A stretch of DNA of 64,000 bases from Opisthocomus hoazin. Taxonomy: Eukaryota; Chordata; Aves; Opisthocomiformes; Opisthocomidae. Shown here piece by piece: positions 38,128 through 53,000 of this stretch (positions within the stretch are counted from its first letter, which is position 1; every line of letters starts with the position of its first letter). A program made the position numbers and the translations under genes. The notes below the pieces were generated by a model. It made no database searches and was not told where the DNA came from. It saw nothing but the letters and a program-made list of their open reading frames with translations. Location of the stretch: positions 15,748,677-15,812,676 of the forward strand of contig NC_134429.1 in NCBI RefSeq assembly GCF_030867145.1. Direction: 5' to 3'.

Positions 38128-41100
38128 TCAATAAACAGAGTCACTTTAGGACGCTGCTGAATGAGTTTACAACTGCTGAACAACACTCTCCAACTCTACA
38201 CTGCCACTTAGCAGAAACGGCTGTTTTAATAGGAGCTTACATCTTTAGCTGGCTAATGCAATAACAAAATTAAACAGGACAACATGGGGACTAATCCAGC
38301 TGGGGCAGGGGAAAGCCCTTTAGTATTCCCAAGCACTGGAACAAGCCATTTAGCCTCCGCGTGCACGCAGCCTGCACAGGCGTTAACGCTCCACGACCAC
38401 GTTCCGCTCATGCAAGGATTTGCCAGGATCTGTTTACGCGATCCACTTTTCCCTGCGAAAGGCATGAAAGAAAATACTCAGCGGAGAACGTAAGAGGCTG
38501 TGCGTTCTCTCCCCAGCTTGTTGCAAGTTTTCCTGCGAACTGAGCAAACAAAATGAATTCAGAAATATCAGTGCTGCTCCCGAAATGTATTAACAATGAG
38601 AGTGAGGGCTGCTGAATGAGAAAGGGGGGCTGAAAGTATTAACAAAAGCCCACAGCACACTGGCTGCGGCTAAAGCCAGAGCCTGAAAGACGTCTTTGTC
38701 TTCCTGGTCAATGCAAGCCTATTCAACGGCTCGATATATAGCAGAAAGAAAGTGAGGGTGGGAGGAAGAAGAGTCCTGTCTCTTTAGGGGACGTCTCCTC
38801 AGCTGCCAAGCTGCGAGGCAGCGAGCGAGGGGACTCTCGCATGAACACAGAGCCGCTTTCCAAGCCGCCGTAACCCAGGCATTGTCCATTAACAAACGCT
38901 GACTGAAAGGACGCGCTCTGCTCGCGCCCAACCTTCCTCGACCAAGGGACGCACATTCCAGGAACTGGACATCTAGTTCCCAAAGAGCCTCTGAGTGCAA
39001 TATAAATAGTAAGCTATAGAAAATAAACCCCCTATTTCTGAAAGTCCGCTTGCTTTTCTGCAATCCCTTCCTCCCAGCGATGAGCTATTGTTCCACCGCT
39101 GGTACAGCGGAAGTGTTTGTGTTCCTTCTCTGGGTCCTTCACATTTAGAGACCTGCTCCTCATTTCAAGATAATTAGCCAACACGCTGCAAAGCACACAA
39201 GCCTTTCACAGTTCAAGAGAAAATAAATTAAATATTGATTTCACCAAATAAAACCAACACTCTTCCCCCTTGTTTTCTCAGTGTTACCACAAGAACCCAG
39301 CACTGCTCACTAGCTAACCAATACATCTAGAAAACATCAAAGGAGGGTCCCAGTTGATACTGGTGTACCATTTAATATGGACATGCAGGACCACCAGTTG
39401 GACACGCAGAGTGATGCAGGCGAGCCCTGTCTCGAAGGGACTGATGCTTGCTGGGTGATATTTCTTCTCCCAGAGGTTGAAATACAGATGCACACCGGCT
39501 CCTCTCCTCAGCCACGCAACCACCAGCACCAGGAGCGTGTCCTCACACATCCACGAAGCTGGACCCTCCACGTGAGGTACAACACAGCGGTCACGTACCT
39601 GCTTGCAAACCGCATGTCCCAGGAAACAAAAATTCTGCTGTAAAAACGAAGAGCGGCGAATGCGCGTACATCTAGGCTTGCTCCTCTTCTCCCCCAGACC
39701 GGGTGCTCACTGCATGCTGGAGCCTACAGCCAAGGAGCAAGGTTTGAACTCTCCCTGCTTCCCAAGTCTTGACCTCCACAGAGCCAAGATTTTGATGCTG
39801 GCAGGACTGCTGCAAAGAGCCTCGCACAAAACCATACAAAGGAAACACTTCAGTGCGAAAAAAACCCAACAGAGTGCCTATTTCCACCCCTTTAACGTTT
39901 ATTCTTCCCACCACAGGATGCAAGGGGACCAGGTGGCAATCGCCACACGACCTTGCTGCAGCAGAGGAGCTCCCGCACGTTCACACGCGGGACGCGCACC
40001 GGCTCGCTCACAGAAACCTGCGCTGGCAGGCTCCGCTTTCCTACCGCAGCCTGACTTCGGATAACGCACCAAAGGCAAAACCGCTAAAATCCTGCCTTTT
40101 TTGCACCACCAAGCACACTAACCCATACTGCTGCGTTTAAGCACTTGACTTTCGGGGAGTCTGCATCTATTTTTGGAGTTGGCCCAAGGGCAAGATATTT
40201 CTTTATTAAAACAAATTAATTTATTTGCCTTAAAAGCAAGGGCTTCATAACTGCAATCACAGCAATAACTGCTGCAAGAACAGCTTGTAAAGATAAAAAC
40301 TTTTTTTCCCCTGTGTTGCAGCTGAACTAAAAGGGAGCAAAACTCCACCGTTACCACAGTTTTAATTAAATTTGATTGATAGCCCATTACATAAGCATGC
40401 ACAAAGCCACAGTTCACACAGGATACTATTTCCTTTCAGGATTTTCAATACAGAAAGGACTCCCGCTCTTAACTGTCGAGATAAAGATCTCTGCAGAAGT
40501 GCTGATCTGTTGCTTCACTGGAAAACGGTGGAAGGTCTCACTAAAACTAGCCAGCTGTGCAAAAAGTTACCGCTCTTCAGGCATCCCGCGTGCCTCTGGA
40601 GGAGAATCCACTCGAAGGGACCACGCACGCAAGCCGGAGCCGTATCCGAACGCACACCCCGCAGCACAAAGAGGCATCTGGAGCACGCACCCACGCTCCC
40701 GCTGCCCTCCCCTCCTCGGCTGCAGGAATATTTTTTTGCCTCCTTTGTTTCTTCGCAGGTGGGGAGCGGCGACGTCGAGCGGGCGGCTCACAGAGCGGGA
40801 AGAGGAACTTAAAAAACAAAACCCCCTTGCACTGCAGACAGCAGAGTATCTGTGCCCGCTGCAGAAGGGGGATTTTACAGCATGCTCTTCTATCACCTCT
40901 TTTTTTCCCCCCTTTTTTTAATGCCAGGGTGCTACATGCTCTCAGGTCTAGCCGCCCAATTAACAAAACACCCACAAAGCAGGCGAGGAAGAACAAAAAA
41001 GCAGAAAGAGCAAGAAAAAAAGTTACCTGGCATAAATTCAGCTACTTCTGTGCTTGGAACTCTAGCGAAGGCACCAGCTGCTACAATGTGCAAGCTTGAA

Positions 41101-44100
41101 ACCAAAGTCTGAAGGAACACAGAAATACAGAAGAAACAAAGAAACAGAGTCCATAAAAGACCTATTTCAGACTGGCAATGACTTGGGCTTCAGCTTGCAA
41201 CTCTGGCACTCCAAACAGAGCTGGTACCTTGACAGGAAATTCAATTTCCCAACTATAAGTGAAAGACTACTGCAATGATGATTAAGAACAAAACGTAGCA
41301 GGGTAAGTTTTATTCATTTATATTCCCGAACACAGCACGCATCAAGCAGCAACTGACTTAAAAACTCTTTACTCCAAAGCTTTAATGTTACCACCATAGA
41401 TAGGAGAACATCAATAGCGTCTACATGAAATCACACTCTGTTTTCAGATAAATCAAGATGTAAATATTTGTTCTACTTAATTCTGCTTTGTACAGGCCAG
41501 AAGGACTGATCAAAGATAACATGCATTTTGAGATGCAATTATGAAATGGCAGTGTTTAGGAATCAAACAATCTATAATAAAAGTTACTCAATGAAACATC
41601 TAAGGGGAGAAAGGAAAAAGCAGGAGTTCTGACGTACGCTATCACAAACTACACAAGAGCTACGCGATGCTGCTTATACCTGAATATTCATATGGGAAAA
41701 CAAATGAAGACCTAAGAAAAGCTAGACAAGAACCTCATTAAGTTTACTAAAGCCAGGAAAAGAGCTCCAAGTGTAGCTGCCACAGACCAGGTGGATTTAA
41801 GCACCAACTGCTGATCTCTGCCACCTTCAATACCAACGTTTCGGCTGCCAGGCAGCACATTCTGCATGCGGCCTCAGCACCCCAGCACATAAATAGGCTT
41901 TAAGGGACAAACAACGCAACCAAAAGACGTGTCAAACAAGCAGCCTCTTCAAAGCACTGTCGGTAAAGGTTTCCTGCTTTTATGTTCCTTGCCTTTACCA
42001 AGCTGTAAACTGCAAAGGGGACGACGTACGCTTTCGGTATAGAGATTGGAATCACTTCACTGATTTCAATTCAATCACGTTTCGCAGCGGCTTGAGTCAC
42101 CTCCAAGATTGGGATGCTCTTAAGATACTGTCCTGTCCTGTAAAAAGAGCACAGAGACCTTGCAAACTCTCTTCCTGTGGACGGGAAAATGCGAGGCTGC
42201 CCTCTGATCCTACCTACTTGTCTAAAGTTTGGAACATGTGGCATCTGAGGTCTCTCACGGGCAACTTCACACCAGCGACAGCTCCTGCGCTGTGGTTACA
42301 CTACACTGACATAGCAGCCCAGAAACCAAAACCTATGGGTGGACATCCCAGGCACAGCAAAGACAAGCCCTGTCTCCTGGGAATAATGCAGAAAAAAGTC
42401 ACTATTCCAGTTCAGGGTTAAACAGCTCTCTGCTTGAAGGCACCATGAGATGAACTTCATGCAAGCTTTGGCCTTTTGCTGACCACATCGACACCAAAGG
42501 TTTCTAGGGGTAAGCTGATATTATTCCGAGACACCACCAAAACAATATTGTGAAGTGCTTGCCAGGCACGCGTGCAGCTCATTTTTACTTTTGGACAATA
42601 ACTTTTCAGTCCCTTGAAAGACTATTTTGCTGCAATTTCTCTGTTCTTAAGGGGAATTTAGTAAATTGGGTGCTCCGATTCTCTCTGCAGAGTCAGGGCA
42701 GGTCAACAAAGTGGAGAAGCTCCTTTAAAACAATCCGCAGTCATTCACTTCCCATGCCAGTGACCCCACTTTCCTCCACTTGATCCCTTTGCAATCAGGC
42801 TTCTCTCGAACAGCAGCGAACGGCAAACAGCCTTGGCTGTTTCCCCATACCCATCCCGGTCCACAGCTACCGCTTCAGCTTTAACCCAGATGTAACTTTC
42901 TGTTTTCCCAAGCTGAAGATGGGAAGCTACTGCAAAGAAACAGTTTTCTTCTCACCTTTAGGCAAGGGAAAGCACACAGCCAACCACCAGCTACGACGCA
43001 CACCCCCTTGCAGACTGGCAAAGGACGGCTTTCCAGCGCTCAGCGGCAAGAGCAAAGGTCTCGATTTTCACAAACACCGTTCCCTGCGAGGCGCTCGGCT
43101 GAAGATAGCACGTGTAAACAGCGCTGGCCCCCACGCCGTGATACCGACGGCGAAGAGGGCAGCGCCGAAGCAGCACGCTGACGCTCAGCAAGCTCTCATG
43201 AGAACCTGGCCAGCAAGCTTCCCATGCTTGAGGGCAGCAGCAAGCCTCAGGACTCGCAGCACCCCACCATTAGACCTTCCAGCACGAAAGACTTGCCGAC
43301 ACCGCAACAGCTAAAGCTCCGGCTCAGGCACATCTTCTCCACATCCTGGAGGTATTTCATACCCACGGCCTTTTTCTTCCAAGGCATCCAAGAGCTAAAG
43401 GCGATTAAGGGTTCGGTGACTCACCAGGCTCCTTCCCAACACAATTACAAATATTTCTTGCATATGAAAGGAGCTGAGTACGCCCATCAATACCACCACG
43501 TTGTTTCTAATTACATACTCAAGCTGTATGTCAGGTAGCAACCCTCAGTGCAGCGCTGGAACTCCTCTGCTCCGAATTGCCAAGTTTTGGCACAAGATGG
43601 TTTAATAAGGGATGTGCTCACGGCATGAAGCAGCAAGTACGAAACCGGAGCAGATCCACTCCGTCCAACAGCATTTTGATCAGGGTGGCTTCAGAGCAAT
43701 GGTATAGATGACTTGGGGAGTGGCACATACCAATCCCGATCTAAAAATAACTGGATTACAGGAGTGACAGTCATTTCTAACTCCATTATTCAAAACTTGA
43801 TTAAACCTAACGTTGAGTATATTTCTTAATCAACCCTCCTCAAGTGACTACTTGAAGGTTAATCTCTCAAAGCCTTTCTTCAGGGTAGAGAAAATTCTTC
43901 TACAGCCTTAACACACCAAGGGGCAGGTAGAACATAAAAATGATTATCCACAAAGCTTGTTCTTTCCAAAAACATTTAGCAAAACATCGGATATTTTTTT
44001 TTGTCTATTTCATATAAACGTGATGCAAAACAAAGCTAAAACAAAGTCTCAAAATGCCCTTCAGCATCTAAAAATGAACCAAGCTCAGAGGGAAGAAAGC

Positions 44101-47032
44101 ATCTTGAACAAGGCATTTCTCCACATGGTGCAGTAAGAAAAAAGTCCTTTGGATAGTTAACTGCATTTATTTTTGTAATTAACTATGACAGAACAGAAAA
44201 AAATAACTTTACGTGAAAGAGAGAGATAGCTTAACACCACTTTCTTCTACAAAGTTCTTCTAGACCACCCTCTGGCTACCAAGCCCTTGGTAAGCGTTAA
44301 ACAACCTATTTACGTAAGCAGCAGCTCGGCAGGGACACGGTATGCCAGCTCCCGAGACCCCCCCAAGCCCGCGCATTAGAGGTGACTCTGCACACTGCAA
44401 ACCTCCCTCCAGAGCGGACGAATGCAAAGAGGCTGCCAGAAACACACTCCAGCTGCTGCTCGCTGCAGACATTTCTGCCCCAGCTGATAACCACCACCAG
44501 CACCAAGCTAACCACACCACACCCCCCCGGTGCTGCCAGCCTGAAAACCATCCGATTCCTCCCTAACCCGCTTTGGTAAAGAGATCCTTCTTTAAAACAT
44601 TTAAAGGCGGAAGGGAATGGGAGGGTTGGGAGAAGAAAAGATGGGCAGAAAGTTTCCTGGGTCACTTCATCCAGCGAGGCCACCAGGCAAACTCATGGCA
44701 GCCGTTACCAGGGAAGGTGGCAGATGCTCTTCCCCGACGGGCAGCAGTTCCGAGGTGGGCAGATGCATCACCCCCAGCCAACGCGGAGCAGTCTTCAGAG
44801 CAAAAAAACTGCGTCATTCAAGAAAGTAAGATGGAAGCAGGGGAAAAAAAGCAGGAATCTTTAGTCAGAGACAAGCATTCAGAGAGAAACATCACATCCA
44901 CTAAAGTCCCAAGTAGTGGCCAAGGAAGAGCTGGGGGAATATGGGCAAATCTGACGCGGGGCAGTGTCAGAGCCAGAACTTGTGACGACTGATCTGCTTT
45001 CCTTTATTGCATTCGGATTTTGAAGAGGAAGAAAAAAAAATAACAGTACTAGTCTTACACTGAACAGCTGCTATGCAAGACCAAGACTAAGCAAGTACCT
45101 TGGTAAATGCCGTAAAAATACACAACGCAAGGCTGCAAGCAAGGCGGCTCGACAGAGATCACAAGGAGCAATCGGGAGGAGACAGCCACGGGAGAACAAG
45201 GTTTTGGTCTCCTATTTGGCCAAGCGACACACAACAGCGTGCTCCTTTCTGAAGTTACTTTAGCTTTCCGTCTATCCCAAAACTAACAGGTACGGCTCTC
45301 TGGCTCTCCTCCAGACCTTTAGGTGCAGGCATCTGATCCAGCCATCTCGTTTGGTAGAAAAAATAGTATTTTTAATCAAATGCCACAGACAAGACAGCAG
45401 AGCTAAAGCCATGCTCACGTTCTACCTTTCACATTCTGTAATGCAACTGCTGATACAACATTTCTTGTAAAATACTTCTGTATTCCAATCATTGAGCTGA
45501 AAACAATTCACACCACAATATCCAAAACATACAGTATCTCACACAAACTGAATCACACTGCAAAGAAAATAAATATCCCCAAATTTAGCATACTTCTGTC
45601 CCCTGATTAGCAGCTGAAACAGCAGTTTCTGGCCCGCTACCAGCTGCGCGCACGCTCGCAGAGAGACTCAGACCTGCTCAGCCACTCTTCGGGTGCTGCT
45701 TTGAGCTACCCTGACAAACGCGCTTCGGGGCCTGGGTTGCGAAGCGTGGAGCCGCTGTCAGCGTGCCTGGGGAGGACAGCTTACACCAGGCAACACCCAG
45801 AGCTGCCGAGGAATTCCTCTACTCCCAACCGCCTCGCCAGCAAGCAAAGATTGGGATTGTTTGCTTTGTGGGTTTGGTTCCCCCCCCCCTTCAGAACAGT
45901 TACTTAACACACACACAGTTATTTCTACACTGAGTTTATACTGCAAACACATAGCCAGTTAAGGACGTTAAAAGTCCAAACAGAGAAAGCAGAGAGGGCC
46001 AGATGACATAACTAAAAAAGACATACGGAGGAAGGCAGACCAGGAAGAAACCTATCTCCTTGCAGAGAAAGGTTACCAAGCTTTTACTTAGCCTTTATTC
46101 AGCTTACAGCCTGAAAAAAACTTCCACGTGGGTATTACAGTCTACCTTCTCTCACTCTGAATTCATACAGTAAAATCTTACGTCTCCGGCTCCCCTGTAG
46201 CACCAGCTATTATCTGCATCTGGGGGCACGCTGTTACAAGACCAGAAAAAAAAGTTCCCAATTCAGACACAAGTAATACAGCGCTCATTCATGGCAAATT
46301 TCACCCAAGAGTCTGAATTTCTGTAATCTACTAAAAACCAGCTTACTTATTTTTATCTTCCTAAGCATGCCATTAACACAGAACACCCCCAGCCCACTTA
46401 CCTCAAACTTTGCACCCTAAAACCACAGAAAAGCTACTATAGCTTACAAGGCTGCAGCCCACGCATGCCTCTTCTCCACAAGGACAGCCACCGCTTGCAC
46501 CCCTGGGGGTTCGGGACCCTACAGCAGCAACTGCGTATCTCCAAGCCAGGCTTTCTATCTGTATGATAAGCATGAATATCAAACAGGCTAGCAGTTTACA
46601 GTCTCATTCACTCAGCTACATTTCCTACCGTGTCTTTAATACTTCATGCTGTGACTTCATGGGAAAATGTAATGCTCTGCTGGTCAATCTGTCAAGAAGC
46701 ATCACGGTGACAGCAGTGTTGTCACCCAGACTGATGGCCCTTCCATCAGCCAAGCAACAAATTCTAGAAGTCTGCTTTTCGAGAGCGTTAATGCTCATTT
46801 CGACTCCTAGTTTTGTTACGCCTCGTGATTTTCCCCCCCATAATCTTTATTTCTGTGGTTTATCAAAATGAAATGAAATCCTAAGTACCCTCCTGCCACA
46901 TGCGGAGCTTACGACTTCTCCCGAGTTAAAAATCCCACGTCACACAAAATGAAAACCTGAGAAAACAGGCATCTAGCGAAGACAGCGCGATACACGTTAC
47001 ACTGCTGCACAAAAAGACATAGCTCAGAGGGA

Positions 47033-47080
47033 TATAGGTTGGATGGGAGCTCTGGGTCTTCTTGGTCCAATCCTCCACAC
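47033..47080 (-). mobile_element. Possible CR1 3'-end remnant
   Basis: The plus strand has ATAGGTTGGATGGGAGCTCT followed by TCTTGGTCCAATCCTCC. This resembles the complement of a CR1 terminus (GGTTGGATGGGACCTCTGG then GGTCCAATCCTCC). The match is under 50 bases and diverged, and it could be chance. Confidence 0.45.
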
Positions 47081-50000
47081 GTTCAATTTTTCCTCATAAG
47101 GACTCTCAGTTGCATACTTTACCCACAGCTCTACAGTGCGCTTGAAGAAAAAGTGATAGCAACAATATATTTAACCCAGGTGAGCCTGAAGATGAGCAGT
47201 AAATCAGTCTCAGAGCATTTCTCATTTAAAAAAAAAAATGCTGTTTTTACTTCCATTAGCTCTGCCCGTCGAATTCGGGCCACAAGCGCAGAGGTAGAAC
47301 ACCGCGGGAAGGCTGCATCTGCTGCACGCGGCCATCGAGGACGGTCTCCAGGCACACACCTCCCTCCTCACTGCGCAAAGCGGCCTCCAAAGTAACGCTG
47401 CGCAGCTGAACCACCACGCGGGCCCAAGTCAGTGAGGATGTGCCTGATGTGCTATCCCAGACGGGAAAGAAACGGGAATTTCAGGACCTCTCTCTGTCTT
47501 CTGGTTGCTCGGGACTGTTTGCATCAACGGGACACACTGCGCACCGCAGCAGGCAGGACTACTCCTTTTCTGCTCAGCATAAAACCCCAATTTTCCTGAT
47601 TTCAGACTACATGGGAACTGCAATATCACTGTATTCATAGCAGGTCTTCAAAGATTCTAAACTTCAGCACCTACAAGCATTACCCAACCACCCGGCTTTC
47701 CTCATCGCCACAGCAATGAGTGACATCACCTGTTAAAACACAAACAAGGATGCACCAAGGACCACGTTAGTCACCAGTGCTATTTCAGCGGCCTTTTATC
47801 AGATTAACTGTAATCAAGACAAACACTAAGGCACGGGGAGGGGAAGAAGAGACAACTAAGAAGAGGTTTTGCTCCAGTTTGAAAGCACTGAATATGGTCT
47901 TAAATCCTGACATTTTGTTACGCTTCAGGACAGGAATGGGCCAAACGAAACATTTTAAACTATCCCTGGTGCAGAGCATCTCTGATGTTATTTGGGGCTG
48001 CAGTGCAACCAGCCTGCAGAGACACAATTACATGGTTCACCAAACTGTTTGGTCAACACACACTTCTACTTTTTTCTTCACAGTTCAGAGACATTTTTGA
48101 CCCACCCGCAGCAAGCACGGACGCTACAGATCTTATACGTCCCCTATTCCTAAGTAAAGACGTCACCTTAAGCACAGCATAATAACAATGAAGATGGAAT
48201 CAGAGCACAAGAAAAAGCAATCCAGGCCTGACAAGTCAAGTCTCCTCCTTTGAGAAAGTGTTTTCAACCTCCTCCTCCCAGAGGTGCAAGTCCAGCAGAA
48301 CTCTCCAAGATCTTCCTAACCCTCAGTGACCTTTCAGCATTTTTACTTCAGCCAGTGAGGCTCCAAACTCCCTGACGGAGACCAAGAGTTACCCCTGCTT
48401 TCAACGCTTCTCAGCTTGGCTGCATTCTTCCCCCAGCAAACTCCTTTCAAACAGCAAGGCTGACCTGTCTTGCCACTGGAGAAATAGCTCTCCACCCCTC
48501 TTCAGTTCTCTCCTGCTCCCTTGTTTTATTGCTGTGCTCCCGCTCCTTCCTACACGCCCTTCACAGATTGATTAATGCTCATCGTGGACGATCAGACCTC
48601 CAGTAACTCAGGCTTTCACACCACTCCACACCGTAATTCTCATCAAGGCACAGACATTTTACTAGAAAGCTTTTTGCTGACTGTTCCCACTCCTGACATC
48701 CAGGCCATTCAGTAAGACATTCTGGACAGAGGTCCAGGCTATAAAATTCACATGTTCTTCAGCTGCCAGAATGGGAATTCGGCGGCAGTACAATTCATTC
48801 ATTTATTTAACAATCTTAATGTCAGCCTGAGTGGATAAAGTGTGCTTTGGCTTCAGCAAGGAGCGATGGGGACCGTGCCAAGTGCCGGCAACAATTGTTT
48901 TGGCGAATGCCTGCAATACCAGGTAGTGCTGCCACAGACCGTGCCACAAAATATCACGCTTTTGGGGGAGGGAATGCAAATAATTTCAAGTTAAACTTGG
49001 TGCACAACCTCAGAACCAAATATTTAAACATAAAGTAGTTTATTTGGGCAGATGAACTTTTTGTTTTAATTAAAAAAGTTGTTTTGGAGATGTAATCAAT
49101 ACAATTAAGCTGAACAGCTTAACCTCATCAAAAATTACACTTTGTGATCTGCATGTCAACAAAAATTAGATCTTTTTTTCTTTTGAAAAGACAGACATAA
49201 AAGTGCTTTGAAATCTACGCTGAAGGAAAACATCAAACTCAAGTTGCACAGAAAGGTTGACAGCCGAATTATCTGCATTTCGCACATCCTGAATACCAAA
49301 CGCAGGGCCCAGAAAAGTGTTTGCAGAGAGACTGTCCAGTAACTAGCATTTATACTTGTGTAAGCAGCGGTGAGAAAGGGGGCCACAAACTGAAGCCAGC
49401 TTTATATTCTACAGCCAGTTGAACTCGGAAGGTGTCTCACCAGCTCAAGAAACCATGTGTCCAAACGAGCCTTCCACACGAACTCCGCCGTGCTAAAGCT
49501 GGGCATGACCCACCAACTGCTGAAACCCCTTTCCCACTGTACTCATGAGACACACCATGAAATTCACACCAAAAATCACAACAAACGTGCTTTAAATGCT
49601 TTTTGACTTCAGTTGTTGACTTCCCCCCCAAATAAGCAGTAAAGACTACCTCCCCTCAGCTATAGTAGCCTCCTGAGTTCCCTTTCAAATTTAATTACAG
49701 ACATTGAGTCTCCTCATCAGCCGCATGCTGCAAAAGAAACCGTCCAGAGTCAAGCCTAAAGCACCTTGTATGTTGTCACAAACAAGAATTCAAGACTTCC
49801 AGAGCATTTCCAGACCAGATTTTGTTCCAATTTCACATCAGACTCGACAGTTCTGTGCAAGACCTCGTGGTAGTCCAAGGACAAAAGCACTAGGTCTCAA
49901 CATTTAGTGGAAATGCACGTTTCTTTACAGACATGTCCTTTCTTCAGGATGTTAGGAGCCTTTCAAAGACCCTGGCTGACTAAAAAAAACAAAGCTCGAA

Positions 50001-53000
50001 GTAGTATCACTAAGAAAATCTTTCCCTTTGATGCTTACGGGAAGAGTCTCCTGCTTAGTCTGAAAAGACCGAAGACTCCTGTCATTTTTGCTTTTCAACG
50101 AAAGAACAAAATAAGCCCAGAAAAACGCTGGTTTCAAGGCACAGTAACTTCTATGACTTCTTAATAATGCATAAAAGAGGGAAATCTCTCTTTCCGACCA
50201 CCATTAGCACAGCCATACCATTAGTTCAAATGGATTTTCAACTGCCACCAGCAACAGAGACATGTAAATCAGACTACTCCTAGTAATTCTGTAACTTGAA
50301 TGCAGTCACTCTCACATGTAAATCAAATCGAAACACAAACAAATAAACAACCATCTTCTGGCAACCAGAGAAAGAAAGAATCAGTGCAAATGCCTATTAG
50401 TTTCCACCTCCCAAAAGCTTTCCAAACTCAGGAAAATCTGTGTTCTTTAAGATCTTTAACTGCATTAATCCTTCCTTGCTCAGTGTTTTCACAGCACCAA
50501 GAGCAAACTCCAAGATTGGCAGCGAGATTTCTTCTCCTACCACCCTGAGGACGTACCACGTGAAGTCCGCTCCCCTGGTAAGAGCGGGGATGGTCTGCGT
50601 GTCTGCGACTTTTACAGAGTTATTCCCCTGCAGATGCTCTGACTCCAGAGCATGAGAGTCTCATTCCTGCCGAGTCCAACCACTTGGAAAGAAGCAGCTG
50701 CTCCGTGCATCTCAACAAGTCCTAACCCATTTCAACACTTCACTGACGGTTTTGGAGAACACAACTGGTATCGGTCGAGGACTGGATACATTTTTCTTTC
50801 AAGATGCACATTTTAGAAGCCACTCTGGTTTTTTTCAGGCCTATTTGAAGCTCTACAAATATTTTAACTCTCATCCAGATAAAGAATACACAAAGGTGTT
50901 ACAGTCAACACCAGAAACGTATTATTTTTGGTAGCAGAACTGATTTAAATCTGATACCATCTCAGTGCGGGGAAACTTGTCCTTTTCTCTCCACCTCAGA
51001 TGACTACACAGCAAACAAAGATAAAAACAATTCTTAAGGTACAATCAGAATAGGGAGCGTGTAATTTTCCTTTCAGGAAAGAAAAAAAATTGCTGTCCCA
51101 TTAACCTAGTTACATGCCCAGCAGCAATTTGACTCAAGTCCCATCAGCAACAGCTTGCCATCACCTACTACGAAAAGAGAGAGCGCGTCCTGGGACATCT
51201 TCCAAACGTATACCATAAAACATAAGAATAACATGTACTGGAAAATTTCACTAGCCTAAAAGCTTATTTTGCTCTCCTCCCTTTGATCCTTTTCTTTTTT
51301 AAGAACCCATTCTATTTTCTTCTTCCAGCTGTTCCACATCATCGTTTCCTATTTGGGAGGCAAAACGAAGCCCACAGTCTGGAAAGGAAAGCTGTACATG
51401 GGCGAAGTTCTTGGAATTACCACCGAGTGTAAAACTCGGCACTACAAGAAGTCACATCAATTATCTTCCCCCAAATAAAGAAAAATGAGCTCCCCTGGTT
51501 CCTCCAGACCGTGGGGCACACAACTCCTCCACCTACATCTTCACGCCCTGTAATAAACACCAGTCTTCTCTTCCCCATTCATTCCAGAAAAGCCTTTGCA
51601 ATTGCTAGCAGACATATTCACGTCACAGATAAAGTCTTCTACTAAAGAAATGCCTGTAAAACAGTGATACTACCCATCTATTATTCCCCAGAGTAAAAAT
51701 TCCAGCAACTCTAATCATATTAGTGGATTTACATGCAACTAAACTTGACAGTTGACTAGCCCTGAAACGGCTGGATTAGGGAGAAAAGGAAAATATAGGT
51801 TACCTACGACTTCTAAAGAGAGATCTTCACTGCTAACTCTGGGTGTGAAACAAAAATGGAGCAAATGCACTAGCTCAACACACCCCAACATTTGCTAACA
51901 ACATGAAAGAGCCTTTCAGCCCTAAGATGATGGACAAAACCCATACACACAGATGAAAACCCTTCTACTTCCCAACATCTAAAAGGGAAGTTATTTGTTC
52001 TAAGTCTCCTATTACTCTCTCACTGAATTCTTACCATAGATAAAAACACAAACTGTGTTCCAAAAAGCAGTACTGCACATTAAATACATATATATTTAAA
52101 TGGCTAAAGTGCCATTTGAAGTGTCAAGACTTCTGCCAGAGGACATATACAATCCTGTCCTCAGATACGCGCAGAAAATCAGCTATCTGAAATCCCATTT
52201 TTGGAAGAACAGTTTTCTCCAAAACATTTCACCACAAAAATCTTACAAAGCTGGTAAAGTGACATATCTGCACTATAACATGATTAGCTTTTGTCATTAA
52301 ATAAATTAAAGCTATTTCTGCTTGAAAGAACGCTAAGATGTGCCAAGGCTGGGGAACATCAACAGGGGAGACAGCAGAGAGGTCTAAAAGCACTTAATTT
52401 TTTGGCAATGCGCTCACAAACCCGTGCCCGTTCCTCCCCTGCACAAGAGCCGGTACCACGGAACAGCAAGGAAAGTCTCTGTGATTTCAGAAGCTTCTCT
52501 CCCGCTGTGTACCCTCCCAAGGTGCATGACCTCCACAGCTTCAGCAACTTCTAACACGGAAATGCTCCTCAGGCAACACCGCTGCCTCCTTTCCCTGCAT
52601 CTGGCTGCAATTTCAGAAAATTCACTCCTGAACTCAAAAAAAGAGAGAGCAAGGAACACCTCTGATCTCAGCCCAGCTCCTCCCCTCCTGCCCACCTCTC
52701 GCCACTCCTTCCCTTTCACGACCCCAACGCTCCCACCACCCTTCCTCGCCAGCGGCTGCCACTGGCACCTGGCAGAGGACTGCCAGCCGCACTCCCCTTT
52801 CAGCTCCAGTTCAACGCCAAGGCCGCCCAGGAGCCGGAGCTGATCCGCCAAGGCGCAGGGAGCCACAGCGCTTTATACAAAAGCCACCGTCACGCTCTTC
52901 AAGCCAAGTTTTTAGCTTCCTAAACCCTGGGTCCTCATCTTCAAAGTCATCAACAGACAAACCCCAGAGAGTGCAGAGAGATGCTGTATCACATGCTCTG

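Noticed and set aside
39001..39010. TATAAATAG motif in intron 1
   Set aside because: The surrounding sequence is AT-rich and no exon or start region follows on either strand.
40376..40921. Overlapping long plus-strand frames near 40.4-41.1 kb
   Set aside because: Several frames are open at once in the same GC-rich stretch, which is typical of chance, and none resembles a known protein.
49105..49122. Perfect inverted repeat TTAAGCTG-AA-CAGCTTAA
   Set aside because: An eight-base arm hairpin occurs by chance in 64 kb; no adjacent feature gives it meaning.
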